Source: Hofstenia miamia
Taxonomy: Eukaryota; Xenacoelomorpha; Acoela
DNA: 64,000 nucleotides
Assembly (NCBI GenBank): GCA_004352715.1
Contig: SCFE01000044.1
Coordinates: forward strand, 685,017 to 749,016
Reading direction: 5' to 3'
The notes below the pieces were generated by a model. That model did not search any database. It saw only the letters and a list, made by a program, of their open reading frames with translations, and was not told where the DNA came from. Positions 32,797 to 44,942 of the stretch are shown in pieces. A program made the translations under genes and the position numbers. How positions within the stretch are numbered: the stretch's first letter is position 1; each line of letters begins with the position of its first letter.

Positions 32797-35373
32797 TTAA
32801 CACGTAAACTGCGATTGGCCCGAAAATGGACCACCTCCATTTACGATGGGCCTGATAATGGACCATTCATTCATGCATTTTATTTTCACCCTTAACTGGT
32901 ATAAATAATAACATGACGTCATGAGGATATCCCTTTTTTAACTAATGAGATTTCTTCTTACAATATTAGTATGTTTCATGGTATCTGACTTGTCCTTTTA
33001 GATAGATTGGACATAAAACTTTTGTGGAAATTACATTAAGTAAACAAGCAAACTTCCGGTTTGTTGCAATATTTATAATTGATTTGAAAACATAAAATAT
33101 GAATGCTGATTCGGATTTTAGTGAAATCAGTGCTTCGGATATAAGTTTAATAGACTCTGAAGATGATAGTTCATCTGATGTATCTTCTTCATCAGATGAT
33201 ATAGACTCACTAGGGGCAGGAGATGGACATCAATTCCAACCATGGCTCCGAATTATGAATCTAGATGATGATAAAAGGCCACCAGAAATGGTTGATATAA
33301 AATAAATGCGTCCAAAAAGAACACTAAGTAATGAATTAGAACCCATTGAATACTTCAATCTATTTTTCTCTGATGAAGTGATATCCAAATTGATCTTGTT
33401 TATGAAAAATTATGGTGACAAATATGTTGAAGACAAAAATTAAATTAATTAATAATTTTTAATTTAATAAAAAAAAATAATTATGTGAAAAAAAGATTAA
33501 TTTTNTGATATCCAAATTGATCTTGTTTATGAAAAATTATGGTGACAAATATGTTGAAGACAAAAACCTGAAGGCAAGGTCCAGGTTTAGACAGTGGGAA
33601 AAACTAAAAGGTGAGCTTGATTTAGATTTATATAGAGCTTTCTGGGGCTTAATTTTGAATATGGGGCTTATACAGAAGCCAAGTTACAGTGACTACTGGA
33701 ATAAAAGTGATTTTTCACAGGATACTCCACTTTTTCGGCAGGTTATGAGTCGTGATATTTTTCTCATTTTACTAAGATTTTTACAAACTTATGATGTTTT
33801 GGATATTACTGTAGATAAAGATGATCCTGGATATAGGGTGAAATATCTTATTGAACATTTCAATAAAAAATTCAAGGAATTTTATGTGCCAGTGAGGGAC
33901 ATGACTATTGACGAAGGATTATGTGGCTTTCGTGGAAGGGTTCCGTTCCGGCAATATATCCCGCAAAAGAAGCACCATCAATTTGGAATTAAAACCCAAG
34001 AACTTTGTGACACTAATGGATATCTGTACAAATTTATTCTTTGTTGTGGTTCTGAGAAAAGACTGGCAGAAAGGTATAAAGGGGACTATCCTAATAATCC
34101 CAAAGGAATAGTTATGAAATTAGTGGAAGATATAGGATATATGGGATATAATCTTACTACTGATAACTGGTATACATCCTTTGAATTGTCAAAGAAGTTA
34201 CAAGAAATGGGTATAACTCTTACAGGTACAGTAAAAAGAAACCAGACTAAGGGATACCCCTCAAGTATAATTTATAAAAAATTAGCTGTAGGGGAAAAGA
34301 TTGCCTCTCGTAAAGATGATATTGTTTTTGTGGCAATCAGAGACAAACAATCACAAAGAAAACCTGTACTGATGTCATCCACTAAATTCTCTGTAGCCTA
34401 TGTAAATAAGAATGGTACTTTTGTTAAAAAGGATAATCATAATGAAGGAGATAAGTACAAACTAGACATTCAATATGGGTACAATCATACCAAATATTCT
34501 GTGGATATTTCAGATGAAATGGTGTATTTGTATGAAAACGATAGAGCCACCAGAAGATGGCCTATAAAACTTTTATTCAGAATGGTTCAAAAGGCACTCC
34601 TAAATGCTTATGTGATTTATAAATGTAATGTTGATAAGCCTATTAATAGGAAAAAATTTTACATCAAAGTTATTGAGTCACTTGTCACTCCATGTAGGAA
34701 AAAAAGAATATCCCCTGATTGTTTGACCTCACCTCGACTCACTGGACAAAAGTGCAAACTAGTAAAATTTAATCAAGGTAAAAGACTAGAGTGTAAAGTC
34801 TGTTCTAACAGATCATCTGGTAACAGAAAAAGAACAAGATTCCAGTGTGAAATTTGTAATGTTGCTTGTTGCCCTGGTTGCTTTGATCAGCATTTATAGG
34901 GCAAATAACAAGTATAATACATGCCTTTAATTTTTTTATATATTTTTGTGCAATTTCTGCACATGCTGACTTCCTCAATATATTACCCTATAACCTTTAT
35001 ATTCCTTTGGATATACTGTTGTAAATATTTTTTTCTCAATCTTAAGTTGATATAAAATAAATGCAGTATTATTTTTAATTAATTGTTATTGTATTTCATC
35101 ATCTAACAATGATAATAAAATTAATTTTTTTAAAAATTAAATTAATTAATAATTTTTAATTTAATAAAAAAAATAATTATGTGAAAAAAAGATTAATTTT
35201 ATTATCAAGGTATTCCTTAGTTTATCAGCTTTCAGAAAATATATAGGTTTATATACTTTAAACCAGAAAATATGTAGTTATTCATAAATATCTAGGTCAT
35301 AGTAGGCACACGAAATTTCATCTAAAAATCCTGTCGCAGTTTACGGAAAACTCACCCGCAGTTTACGTGTTAA
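32797..35373 (+). mobile_element. piggyBac element, both ends present
   Basis: TTAA at 32797-32800 and 35370-35373 bound the element. The left end is TTAACACGTAAACTGCG and the right end is CGCAGTTTACGTGTTAA, a perfect 17-bp match when inverted (including TTAA). A second CGCAGTTTACG-like word lies just inside the right end. Length is 2577 bp as assembled. Internal structure is disturbed near 33290-33510 by patches copied from its own 3' untranslated part and a single-N join, so the true element is probably about 140 bp shorter. Confidence 0.9.
33099..34899 (+). CDS. piggyBac transposase, possibly intact apart from a misassembled join
   Basis: The N-terminus is acidic and serine-rich (MNADSDFSEISASDISLIDS). 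The second part is open from 33517 to 34899 (about 460 codons) and carries the whole core: MTIDEGLCGFRGR (first catalytic Asp), LTTDNWYTSFEL (second), YGYNHTKYSVDISDEMVYLY (third, the YN...VD..D block), then TRRWPIKLLFRMVQ. The Cys-rich C-terminal finger is CKVC, CEIC, CC, CFDQH, which binds DNA. All three catalytic Asp are present. The break at 33294-33516 (stop, 3'UTR-like patch, N) has a 63-bp overlap with the intact part, so it looks like a join between a deletion derivative and a full copy. Near-identity of both copies in the window indicates recent activity. Confidence 0.85.
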
Positions 35374-36045
35374 GACCAATTTGATTCGTTTTAGGCCCAT
35401 GTATAAAAACTATGTTAAAAAACTTCAATTTTTGGTTTGCATGATAAGGCTTAGGCTGTTCAAAAAATACTTAATATATTATTTAAATACTTTTTAGTCT
35501 TGTAGAAATTCGCATCTTCAATAAAAGATAATCATTTTTGTGATTTTAAGACACTTAAGATTGGTTTACTTTTCCAGGTCGTTTTGAAAGACATCTTTTG
35601 CAAGTTTCTTGCCTTAAGCTTTATAATATTCACCTACCTTAGTAACTGCGAGGAAGTTTTGTATAAAAGGACTTGTATTATGGTCTATTGGAGCACAGCC
35701 CCTAAATTCCTCACAAAGTGTGAAGTGGGTTATAATTGGTCACACACCAACGAAAACTTGTAAAAGTTTACTCAAATATAAGAAATATACTTAGTTATAA
35801 AAGATATACTTAGTTATTAAAGTTGTGACTTTTTTACTTTAATTTTAGCAAGCTATGTTTTTGATGTCAATAAGTTTTGTTGAAAAATAAATCGAAGATG
35901 TGATTATTGCAAAGGTTTAAGCTAAGAGCAGACATTTTACAACCAAGCTGTTAGATCATTTCAGAAAATTTGTTAAGCTGACAATTAAGAAACAGTTCTT
36001 AAATAACAATTTTTCTAGTTTATGCTGTTAAGCATTCACGGTGTT
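35374..36045. other. Gene-free stretch between piggyBac and the long-TIR element
   Basis: AT-rich. No gene recognised. Confidence 0.35.
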
Positions 36046-36149
36046 TCCGAGTAAGAGTTAGTTGACAAATTTTACTGGAAAAACTGTTGATACTACAAAA
36101 TCATTTTTGAAGGATTAGTGAATGGCGCCGATTTTGCCATTTTTTGGCC

Positions 36150-37305
36150 ACTACTGTAGCATCATCCAAATGAACATAAGCTGCTAAAGAAAAAAGTCGA
36201 TTAAGAAGAACTAAGATCGAATAGGAATGTGATTAAAAACATATTGTAAAAAGTTATTATCAGCTCAGATTAATTTGTATGTTGCAACCAAGTAATATCA
36301 GTGTAATTGATTACGAACTAGTATTTGTTGATACTATTAATTTTGACCAAATGAAGGGAGCGAAGTCGCTTCCATTATTTTTAGCCGCCATCTTGGCAGA
36401 CAAAAGATTCAAAATTTGAAATCGACAGGTACTTTTTCAAGCTACTATAAATAGATTCAATTTCATGTTAGCAATTGAAAAAGAAATTTCTTCGGAATTC
36501 TTATATTGTTTCTTTATTACGGTTTGATTATTTGCAATGTCAAGCTAAACGAGTTGTGTTTAGTAGTGGCCTGGATCCATCACGGGAACAATTCAAGGGT
36601 CTTTGTGCCAGGCCACGAAAGTGCACTTAGGTTAGGAATAGGGGTTTTTATTCTCGTTTAGTTGACTGCCGGATCATTAACCTACAGGTATTAAACTTAA
36701 CAAACTCGAAATATGGCTAAGAAGCCAAAACCTAGGAATTTATATTTATATTATTTTAGTTCCAAATTAATGACGATTAATGTGACTGATAATGTGACCG
36801 AGCATGTAATGATTATTAAATGTAGGCTAGGAAGCTGCTGTATATTAAATTAGTTTATTAAAGCCAATATATTTCGGTAATGGCTACATGTAATATTAAC
36901 TACGCAGCTAGTGACAAGTCAGGTTGCAAGTACATGAAACACTTTCACAAATAGAGACTAAGTTGAGTTGTGTCTTGTATTGAGGATGCACCAAGCTAGG
37001 ATAGGGTGCACATAAGTTATATCAATGAGCTGAGAAGTGGAACTCAACCAAATGGATCATTGGCGAGCAAGTGATACTGGATGTGGAGATTGGCCTTGGG
37101 CGGATGCCCATTCCCAAAAATTAGAAGAGATGCTGCGTGGCATCGTCACCTAAATAGTGATTATAGTTATGTTTGTTAATTAAAGTTAATGGAACTAAGT
37201 GGAAGTTAAGCAGTATCAAATTAGTACATCCCTACCAGCAAATACACTGATAAAGCTATAAAGTAGCAAAGAGAAATAGTGATAATGCCTGGTAGAGGAT
37301 GCTAC
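36150..37305. mobile_element. Insertion in the left arm of the long-TIR element (candidate)
   Basis: It separates two blocks that are contiguous in the right arm. Its left edge ACTACTGTAGCATCATCC resembles the inverse of its right edge (AGTAGTGTAGCATCCTCT), suggesting TIRs of about 16 bp. No transposase is visible inside. CpG is more frequent than in the arms, in line with a younger age. Confidence 0.5.
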
Positions 37306-38139
37306 ACTACTGTCTTATATCCCAGACGTACCATCAAACTATAGTTGAAAAGAATAGTAATATCATTTCAAATAATTGTAAATGATGCAAAATTGAAATC
37401 CGGATAATTCGGTGTGCATGCAAGTAAAATTCCGATTATTTGTAAGTAGTATGAAGAGGATGCATGTTAACATATATATTTTATAGAAATGAATTTTACC
37501 TAGCAGGCCCTAATAACCAGTAAGGTGTTTTACTAATTTGTCATTCATTATATGATTATAAATGCTCCATTTCTTGTCTTGTTAAGCAAACTCCTTTGCA
37601 TAGGCGTAACCCAATTCAAACTAGATATTTCACATGTGCATTTCCTATCATGAACTTTTGTCGTATGCCCCATAATAACTGCTTATATTTCTTATCTATT
37701 TTGAATTTAGAAAATACTATAATTGACAAAATAACATCTATATCAAAACAATAAACAAACAAACATATACATGGCACAATTGCCAAGTCATTAAGGCATT
37801 GAATTCAAAATCAAATGAGGTGTCGCCACTTAGCAGATTTGAAATCTAATAATTGTGTTGCATTGATTCAAGTGACTCTTTCCTCTTTCCAATTGGTTTT
37901 CATCAAGGATATTGGCCTTTATTATATCATTTATTGTCTTTTCTTAATTCAAAGCATTGATTTCATTGCAAGATATCAGCATCAACTTTTCTCCCCATTT
38001 TAACTAAAATCAATGCATGAAGTGATCACGTGACTATATTTTCATTGGTCAATAGTATTTGAATTCTATGATTGATTTGGGGGAATTCATTCTTCTAAGT
38101 GTGCAGTTATTTATTGATGTGGAGTGGACGTATTGTGAA

Positions 38140-40115
38140 GCATGCCTGGTAAAAGATCACATGAACAAAACCATGAACTTGTTTGCTTGATATGCTTTAA
38201 TAAAGCAAAACAATTTGGTTGAATTAATGACAACATCAAGAATTTGATATGAAAACATGTAATTGAAGACTTGAATACCAAGGACAACAGGTTGCTGTCC
38301 ATGTCCAGGAATTGTGGAACATGCAGATAATGGTTAAACAAGACAGAGAAGAATAGTGTGGCAGGTATTGAGATGTCAATTGATGTCACTTCTTTACCTG
38401 TATTTGACCATTCATCTGTATTCACTGAAGAATGAATTATCAAAACTCATTCCACTGTGAATAATAGTTGCTCCTGCACAACTCTGTGGTGAAAAACACA
38501 ACCATCAAATTGTTCTACTGAGGACAGGATATCAAAGAATCCTGTGAAGTTGTGCCCGTACTGTTTCTGTATTCTCTCAAGAGGAAAGTCACATCCTTGT
38601 TTTTCGAAATCCAAATTTAACAGATAATGCAAAAAATGACAAAGATAACAATAAGTTGGTGTCCAAGAATGTTGATCAGAAGTTAGCATCGTCATCTTTT
38701 AAATCAAATGTGGAGATGAACCTCTCTAGAGAGGCTGGCAAACCATTGAAGGTCATTGTATCCCCAAAAGTTAACAACTCTTGATATCATGATCAGTTTA
38801 CTGCAGATGATGTATCACAAATACAAAATGAATTTGAGTGTATGAGCAAGGAATAAATTACACATCCAATCCGAGAAGTTATGGAAGCTGCTGCTGTTTA
38901 ACCACAAGTTCATGATACCCTATCTGAAAAAGATCATGTGTTGGATGATTTTTTTTTACTTTACAAAAGTTATGTTTCATACATATGGAAAATGGAACAG
39001 TTACTGATTATGAAGAAAAGTCGGTGGTTGTTTGCAATGACACCAATGGGCTGATTGATTTCATCATTCATGAAAGATCTTCAAGTCATTTTTGGATTAA
39101 AATAGGTTTAGATGGTGGCAAAAACTTCATGATAATGACTTTATTGATTTTTTCTGAATGTCATGAACAAAAACGTAAGTCAGCCTTTCTTAATTTAGGA
39201 GTGAAAAATGCATTATCATTGCTATCATATCCGCAGTCCAGGAGAACTATTTTAACTTGAAAGCCCTATGGCTCAGCACTGGTTTTCAAAACATCCACAG
39301 AAGCTTTCACATGGCAACAGATCTTAAATGTGTAATATTTTGCATGGACTCATGTCCCAAAGTTGCATGCATCCATACTGCTGGTGCACCATTCATAAAC
39401 ATTCTTTGAATGTCAAAGGCCAATTTCATACTTTTGTATCATTGAACGAATTTTTGTGATCCTACTATGATTCAGGATCTAGGAGGGATCAAGCAAAACA
39501 CCATTCAAATGTTGTCCATCAAAGTTTGGTAAAAGGTTCAGATTATTCCCTTGTTCTTTCTGACATACCTCCTCCAGAACTTCAACTCCTAATTGGTGTG
39601 GTCTGCACTCTTTTCAAAGAGATGAAGAGCAAGTGGCCAAATGCTGACTAATGGTTGAGAGTTTGCAACATGGAGTTGCAACACTTTTACAGAGGAACTC
39701 TGACTGGTAAGGACAGCAGAAAATTATTGAAAAGTGTTGTAAGCTTTGAGCTATTTACCCTATTAATTGTCGGGATTTTGTTGTAGCTTTTGATGCTCTA
39801 AATGATGTTGTCACATCTTGTTTTGGAAATGAACTCTGACCAATTTTCCAATGAAATTGTGATCAATTCGAGACAATGTACAAATGCGTTGAAATACCTG
39901 TGATGCCAAAGATTCATGCAATAATCTTCATGTCCCAGAATTTTGCATAATGATGGACTTGTCACTTATAATTTTTAGTGAACAAACCCAAGAATCAATC
40001 TACCATGACTTCAATCAACATTGGATGAAGTTCAAAGTTTCTTCTGAAACCAGTGCATCTGTTGGTACTAAACTGCACCAGAGTGTTTGTATGCATAATA
40101 GTCGACATTTGTAGT
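38140..40115 (+). pseudogene. Transposase-like protein of an uncharacterised long-TIR element (decayed)
   Basis: The plus strand reads in order: MPGKRSHEQNHELVCLICFN (basic start and CxxC finger half), DLNTKDNRLLSMSRNCGTC (second finger half), KLCPYCFCILSRGKSHPC (second Cys cluster), FIIHERSSSHFWIKIGLDGG (about 39060), then CWCTIHKHSLNVKG, VLSDIPPPELQLLIGVVCTL (about 39555), GTLTGKDSRKLLKSV (about 39700), IPVMPKIHAIIF, and lastly a tail ending in the 'NSRHL' type. The order LDGG ... PPPEL.LL.G ... G.DSRKLL ... PK.H.I..H recalls a protein family of unknown function that I remember from annotated crustacean and cnidarian genomes, probably TE-encoded. Many stops are TGA, TAA or TAG, as expected from C-to-T decay. 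It cannot be functional. Confidence 0.6.
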
Positions 40116-40671
40116 TTCATTTATTGCAGATTTATATGCATAGAATTAGGGAACTATATTTGTATGGTGCTTTCATGATGCTTATCAATCACGTAAGGTA
40201 ACAAGAAAAGAAATGGAGCATTTATAATCATATAATACATGAAAATATCAGTAAAATACCATATCTGTAATTAGGGCCTGCAAGGGTAAAATTCATTTCT
40301 ATAAAATATATATATAATATATATAATATACATGTTAACATGCATCCTCTTCATACTATGTATAAATAATCACCATTTTACTTGCATGCACACTGAATTC
40401 TCCACATTCTAATTTTGCATCATTTACAATTATTTGAAATGAGTTTACTATTCTTTTCAACTATAGTTTGATGATACATCTGGGATATAAGACAGTACCA
40501 GGCAAAAAATGGTAGCATTGGGACCATTTTAAAAATATGGAATGTATTCATTAATCCTTCAAAAATTATTTTTGCTGACTAGTCATTGCAAAGGCCTGAG
40601 ATTGTGTAGTTTTTGAAAGTATCAACAGTTTTTCCAGTAAATTTTCGGTCAACTAACTGTTACTCAGTAAC

Positions 40672-43440
40672 ACAATGCATTCCATTATGTAGATTTCATT
40701 TATAATAAGACCACAAATCAAATCAACTGAAAATTACACAACTTGAAAATACACATACATACACATATATTAATAAAATTATACCTGATAACATTTCAGA
40801 TCTCAAAGAATACTTGGAATCTTTCACATCATCTATCAAACCACTTTGCAATGAACATTTGTGACAACTAAAAACAGCATTACAAATCTACTATTTATCA
40901 ATATCTTATTCAACAGAAATCTGCCATTGTAATGTATTATTACCAAAGAGAGAATTACATTTGACATTCTCCTACAAAACTAAACACTTGAGGTTCTCAA
41001 TTCTGACTGCATTTGAACTAATGTCACTGACATCAAATGCAAATTCTCATTTAGCCAGTCGCTACAAGCATGGCTACAATTGAAAGCATCAGAATATGAC
41101 AAAAAACAGTGGCCAAAAATAATAATCAAATGCCCACACTGAAACTGAATGTCTGCTCAGTAGATTGCATTGCATTTCAAAGACAAAACCTCCTTCAGAA
41201 AAGAAGTGTTAAAGGAAACTCCGATACAAGAAATACTTCCTACACCAGCTCTGTGGTTACTCAGTATTTTACTCAAGTACAACCCAACTACAGGTTCCCA
41301 TCTCAAAAAAAAGTATGTAACAAATTGGAGGGGTAGCATTGGTGTGTTGTGTGAATTAGTGATCAAGAGGTCTATGTAATTTAAAAGACCTTTTTTCCAT
41401 TGAGGAAATTTTAATTTATTGAATTGAAAAAACTATATACTTTCAATTCAGTTTTGTACTGCAGCATGTATTGCAATCAACTATATATCTCTTTAGCTTC
41501 ACAGCTAAAATAGCAGCATTAGTTGCTTTCTTAGTTGTATTATGAAAAAAGTCTCACAAAGTATTAAATGTGTCATCAATTTCACAACTGCTCACTTTAT
41601 TCATTGAATATGACTATTGAATTTAAAATAGCTATCTGTACTGCCATTTCAGTTTTCTACTGCAGCATGTATTGGAATCAATTATATATCTCTTTAGCTT
41701 CACAGCTAAAATAGCAATGTTAGTTGCTTTCTTAGTTGTATTATGAACAAAGTCTCACAAAGTATTGAATGTGTCAATATAAAATACTTCAAAAACTGAT
41801 TCTATGTGTGCTAGTAATTGCATTTATGGATATTTTATATAGGGTTTTTGGGAAAACTTCTAAAGTAAAATGTATTTGCATTAAGCTAATTTTGAAATGG
41901 TATGAACTTTATAAAAAAAGATTAAGAAATATTATATATTTTTACACTAGATTTTGATAATTTACTTCAAAATAAAAATGAAGCCCAAAATATCATAGCC
42001 TGCATATTCAACTTTTGGGTTGAATGCACTTGCATAATATTTGAATATGGAAAAAAATGAAAAATACTAATATTGTATTTAAAGCAAATAGGCAATAACT
42101 TGTAAACACACAAAGAAATAAATGAACTTTTAACTTAACTAACCTGTGCAAATAATTTGTAAAATGACTGCTCACGTTGAAAATTTAATCACATAAACTG
42201 ACTCAGAAACATCAAATTTAGGTAGAATGAGCAATTTTCAACAAAAATTCACTTTTAGAATTGATTCACAAAAATCAGATCTCTTAAATCTAGGTCACAC
42301 TGAAAATGACACTAAGGCATTCAAGAAAACTTTACAATGTGATCTCTAGATTGATTTGTAGTACTAAAGATTAGCATATTTAAGTAATTTGAGACCTATA
42401 GAAACTAAATATGACATTGGTTTTTCTATTTAATTAATTGAATGACAGTAAAAGGGATTCTAAATCTAAAAATTTAATGCCAGAAACACATTTGCCAGTT
42501 TTTAATCAATGTGGAAACATCAATCTTTACTGAGATTTAGTAGTGAATGCTCCAAAAAATTTAAATTATCAAAATATTCAATAACCATGCAAAATCTCAA
42601 AAAAATTGACAGAATGGATCACAGATATCAATAAAATTTTTTCTGAATGTTATTTCTTGTATTACTGCAAATATCTCAATGTTTTTTGAAATTTTAATTT
42701 TAAGAAAAAAGTTTTTTATAGTTGAAATTTTTGGAAGTTTCTGTATTGGGACAGGGCCAAAAAATTAGAATCTTCTTTCAAAACTGCACATTTTGGTGTA
42801 AAATTCTTATTCATAGCTTCATTAAATCAAAAGTTTTTAAAGAAAATATCTTTTCTGAAAAATAAGCCAAGCTCTGGCCAGCCTAGCTCAGCCAATATTG
42901 ATCTTAGAGCTAAACATACTAAGAAAATAATTTTTCTGTGAAATTTACTACTTTAAAATTCAAATAGAGCTGTGATATCTTTAAAATTTTTATTGCTATA
43001 ACCTGCTAAATTTAATGTAAAATATCTAAGGGCCAAGCTAGGTTTTCAAAATAAATTTGTTTTTAGAAAAATTAATGACTGTGTGAAATTTCATACAATT
43101 CTGATTAGAATTCAAATCACTAGAGTGAAAAAACAAAAAAAAAATTCAAAAATTTTTTTTTCAAATAAATGGTATAAGAAATTTAAAAATTCAGGCTTAT
43201 TAAAAAATTTATATAAGCTCATTATGCTCGGAATTTAAAAAAAACTTTTAATTTTTAAATTCCATTGTTAATTTTTCCAAATATAATCAATATCAGCAAA
43301 AAAATTATTTTTCCGCTAGAGGGCGCAATTTGACATATTTCCGCTTGTCAAATACTTACAATCTTTAACTATAAGTCTGCAAAATTTCATGTTGATAGCT
43401 ACAATATTGACCAAGCAATGGGCAAAAATGTGTTTTTCAA
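40672..43440. other. Gene-free, CpG-poor AT-rich stretch
   Basis: Apart from the 198-bp duplication, no gene or RNA is supported. CpG is rare until about 43200. Around 43310-43350 a short CpG-bearing piece (TTCCGCTAGAGGGCGCAATT) differs in composition from its surroundings and may be a small insertion. Confidence 0.4.
41450..41785. repeat. Direct duplication, unit about 198 bp
   Basis: GCAGCATGTATTG...AAATGTGTCA at about 41462-41575 recurs at about 41660-41776 with roughly ten differences (TATATCTCTTTAGCTTCACA is shared exactly). No coding sequence. Confidence 0.8.
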
Positions 43441-43889
43441 GAAATTTGGAGGAAGTATAGAAAGCAACTAACATTGCTTAACAAGATAATGAAAGAATGC
43501 TTTTTCAAAATCTGCATCACACTACTTCCCAGATAACTGAAAAATTGCTTACTCTTGGAAACATTGAAAACCACATCACCACTAAAAGATCAAAAGCTCA
43601 TCATCAACAGGTTTGAAAAATACCTTAAAAATGTACTAAATTATGAAAACCTGTTCAGATGTCTTTCTCCTATTATCATTCAAAATAATTTGAATGTACA
43701 TGATAAAGAAATTTATATCTTTTATCACTACACAAGGAAATGCATGCGGGGTGCAACATCAGAAACACACTATGATGTGTATACAGACATAAACTTGCTG
43801 CTCACCACTGAAATGCTACAAGAGTGACTCTGCCACTCTATGCAAAATTACCTCAAAAACTGCAAAAACCATAGTACCACCAAAAAAAC

Positions 43890-44123
43890 ATGTCTCTATA
43901 CTCATACCTTGCAAATCAATATCCAGATTATTTATTCAGTCTAATTAGTATTACTACAGAAACAACTGACTCAACCATAAGATATCTACCTTACAAGAGC
44001 ATTGACTTAATGGCAAAAACCCCAAAGCTACTGCAAGAAGATGAACTTCTAAATGAGGCCTTGCTAAAACTCGTACCATTCCTACAGGAAGTTATAGACG
44101 AAATTGTAAACAAAAAATTATGA
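43890..44123 (+). pseudogene. Unit 1 coding-like segment, unknown function
   Basis: An open 77-codon frame whose second half (IRYLPYKSIDLMAKTPKLLQ then LKLVPFLQEVIDEIVNKKL) is conserved in unit 2. It reads like helices (leucine-rich, alternating charge) and no domain is recognised. A preceding segment at 43555-43827 is also open (90 codons: FEKYLKNVLNYENLFRCLSP). Either could be part of a larger broken gene or chance in AT-rich sequence. The conservation between units makes the first one worth keeping. Confidence 0.35.
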
Positions 44124-44942
44124 AAACTGAAGCTATTACCACACACATGGAGGATGGGTGAAGATTGGGATATGCTCATTGGAAAACACATAATTAACAA
44201 CAAACATCAGATAGGAATTACCTCTATCTACTATCAGCAAGCAAAAATATTTGACATCAATCTAATAAAAATGAGAATTTTTACTGAAAGATAGAATTTG
44301 AATGTCTTATGACACAGCTGCAACAAATTGCCTTGGATATTGAATCTGCACCAGCTCAATTCAACATTGACAATAAATCAAAATCTGGATAAAACAAACC
44401 TGGAACCTCAATATCATCAAAGATATCAACAGGAAATTGGTTAATTGCACAACATCTATTGGAATCACAGAAATAACAGCTACCCATAGCAACTGACTCA
44501 AATTGGAAAAGAAAATTGCTACCTGAAACTTGTTCTGCATACCTCCACCCATTATTAACCTCCTTTTTATCATGCCTTACATAAATGAGAAGTGCATGAA
44601 ACCAGTCAATTATGGAATTTGGAGTCACAGATAATACTATACCAATCTCAAAGCAATCTGTCAGCATAAAGAAAAACCTGAATTCAAAAATATAGTTAAA
44701 CTACTCAAAAATCAAAACCAGGAAAATTGATTTCCAATTGATAGTAAACACCCAACTGAGACAATCTACAAAAAAGGTGAACTTAATAATAATATTTATT
44801 TAATTCTTTTGTTTTTTTACAAATCAAGTGATTAACACTTATGAAGAATTAAAACAATAAATATAAATTAACTTGCTTCTGAAAAAATACTTTGTCTTGG
44901 TTTCAAAAGTTTATTGTCCTTGATGATATAAATAGTTGGTTT

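Larger units (their letters stand above)
36048..40671. mobile_element. Large DNA element with long TIRs and a decayed internal gene
   Basis: The right arm (about 40200-40671) is matched in inverse by two left blocks, 36048-36150 and 37288-37600. Shared words include AGTTAGTTGAC, ACTGGAAAAACTGTTGATAC, TATAGTTGAAAAGAATAGTA, TGAAGAGGATGCATGTTAAC and AGAAATGAATTTTACC. The arms are thus roughly 450 bp, about 85-90% similar. A 1.1-kb segment (36151-37300) interrupts the left arm and is probably a later insertion. The internal coding remnant at 38140-40115 lies between the arms. Target duplications were not identified. A long-TIR cut-and-paste element is the natural reading; the superfamily is not determined. 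Confidence 0.7.

Noticed and set aside
38111-38695. Two minus-strand frames of 82 and 110 codons
   Set aside because: They are shadows of the plus-strand transposase-like remnant, whose motifs are far more convincing.
41109-41379. Overlapping open frames on both strands
   Set aside because: Mutually exclusive frames of similar length in AT-rich DNA, with no recognisable domain.
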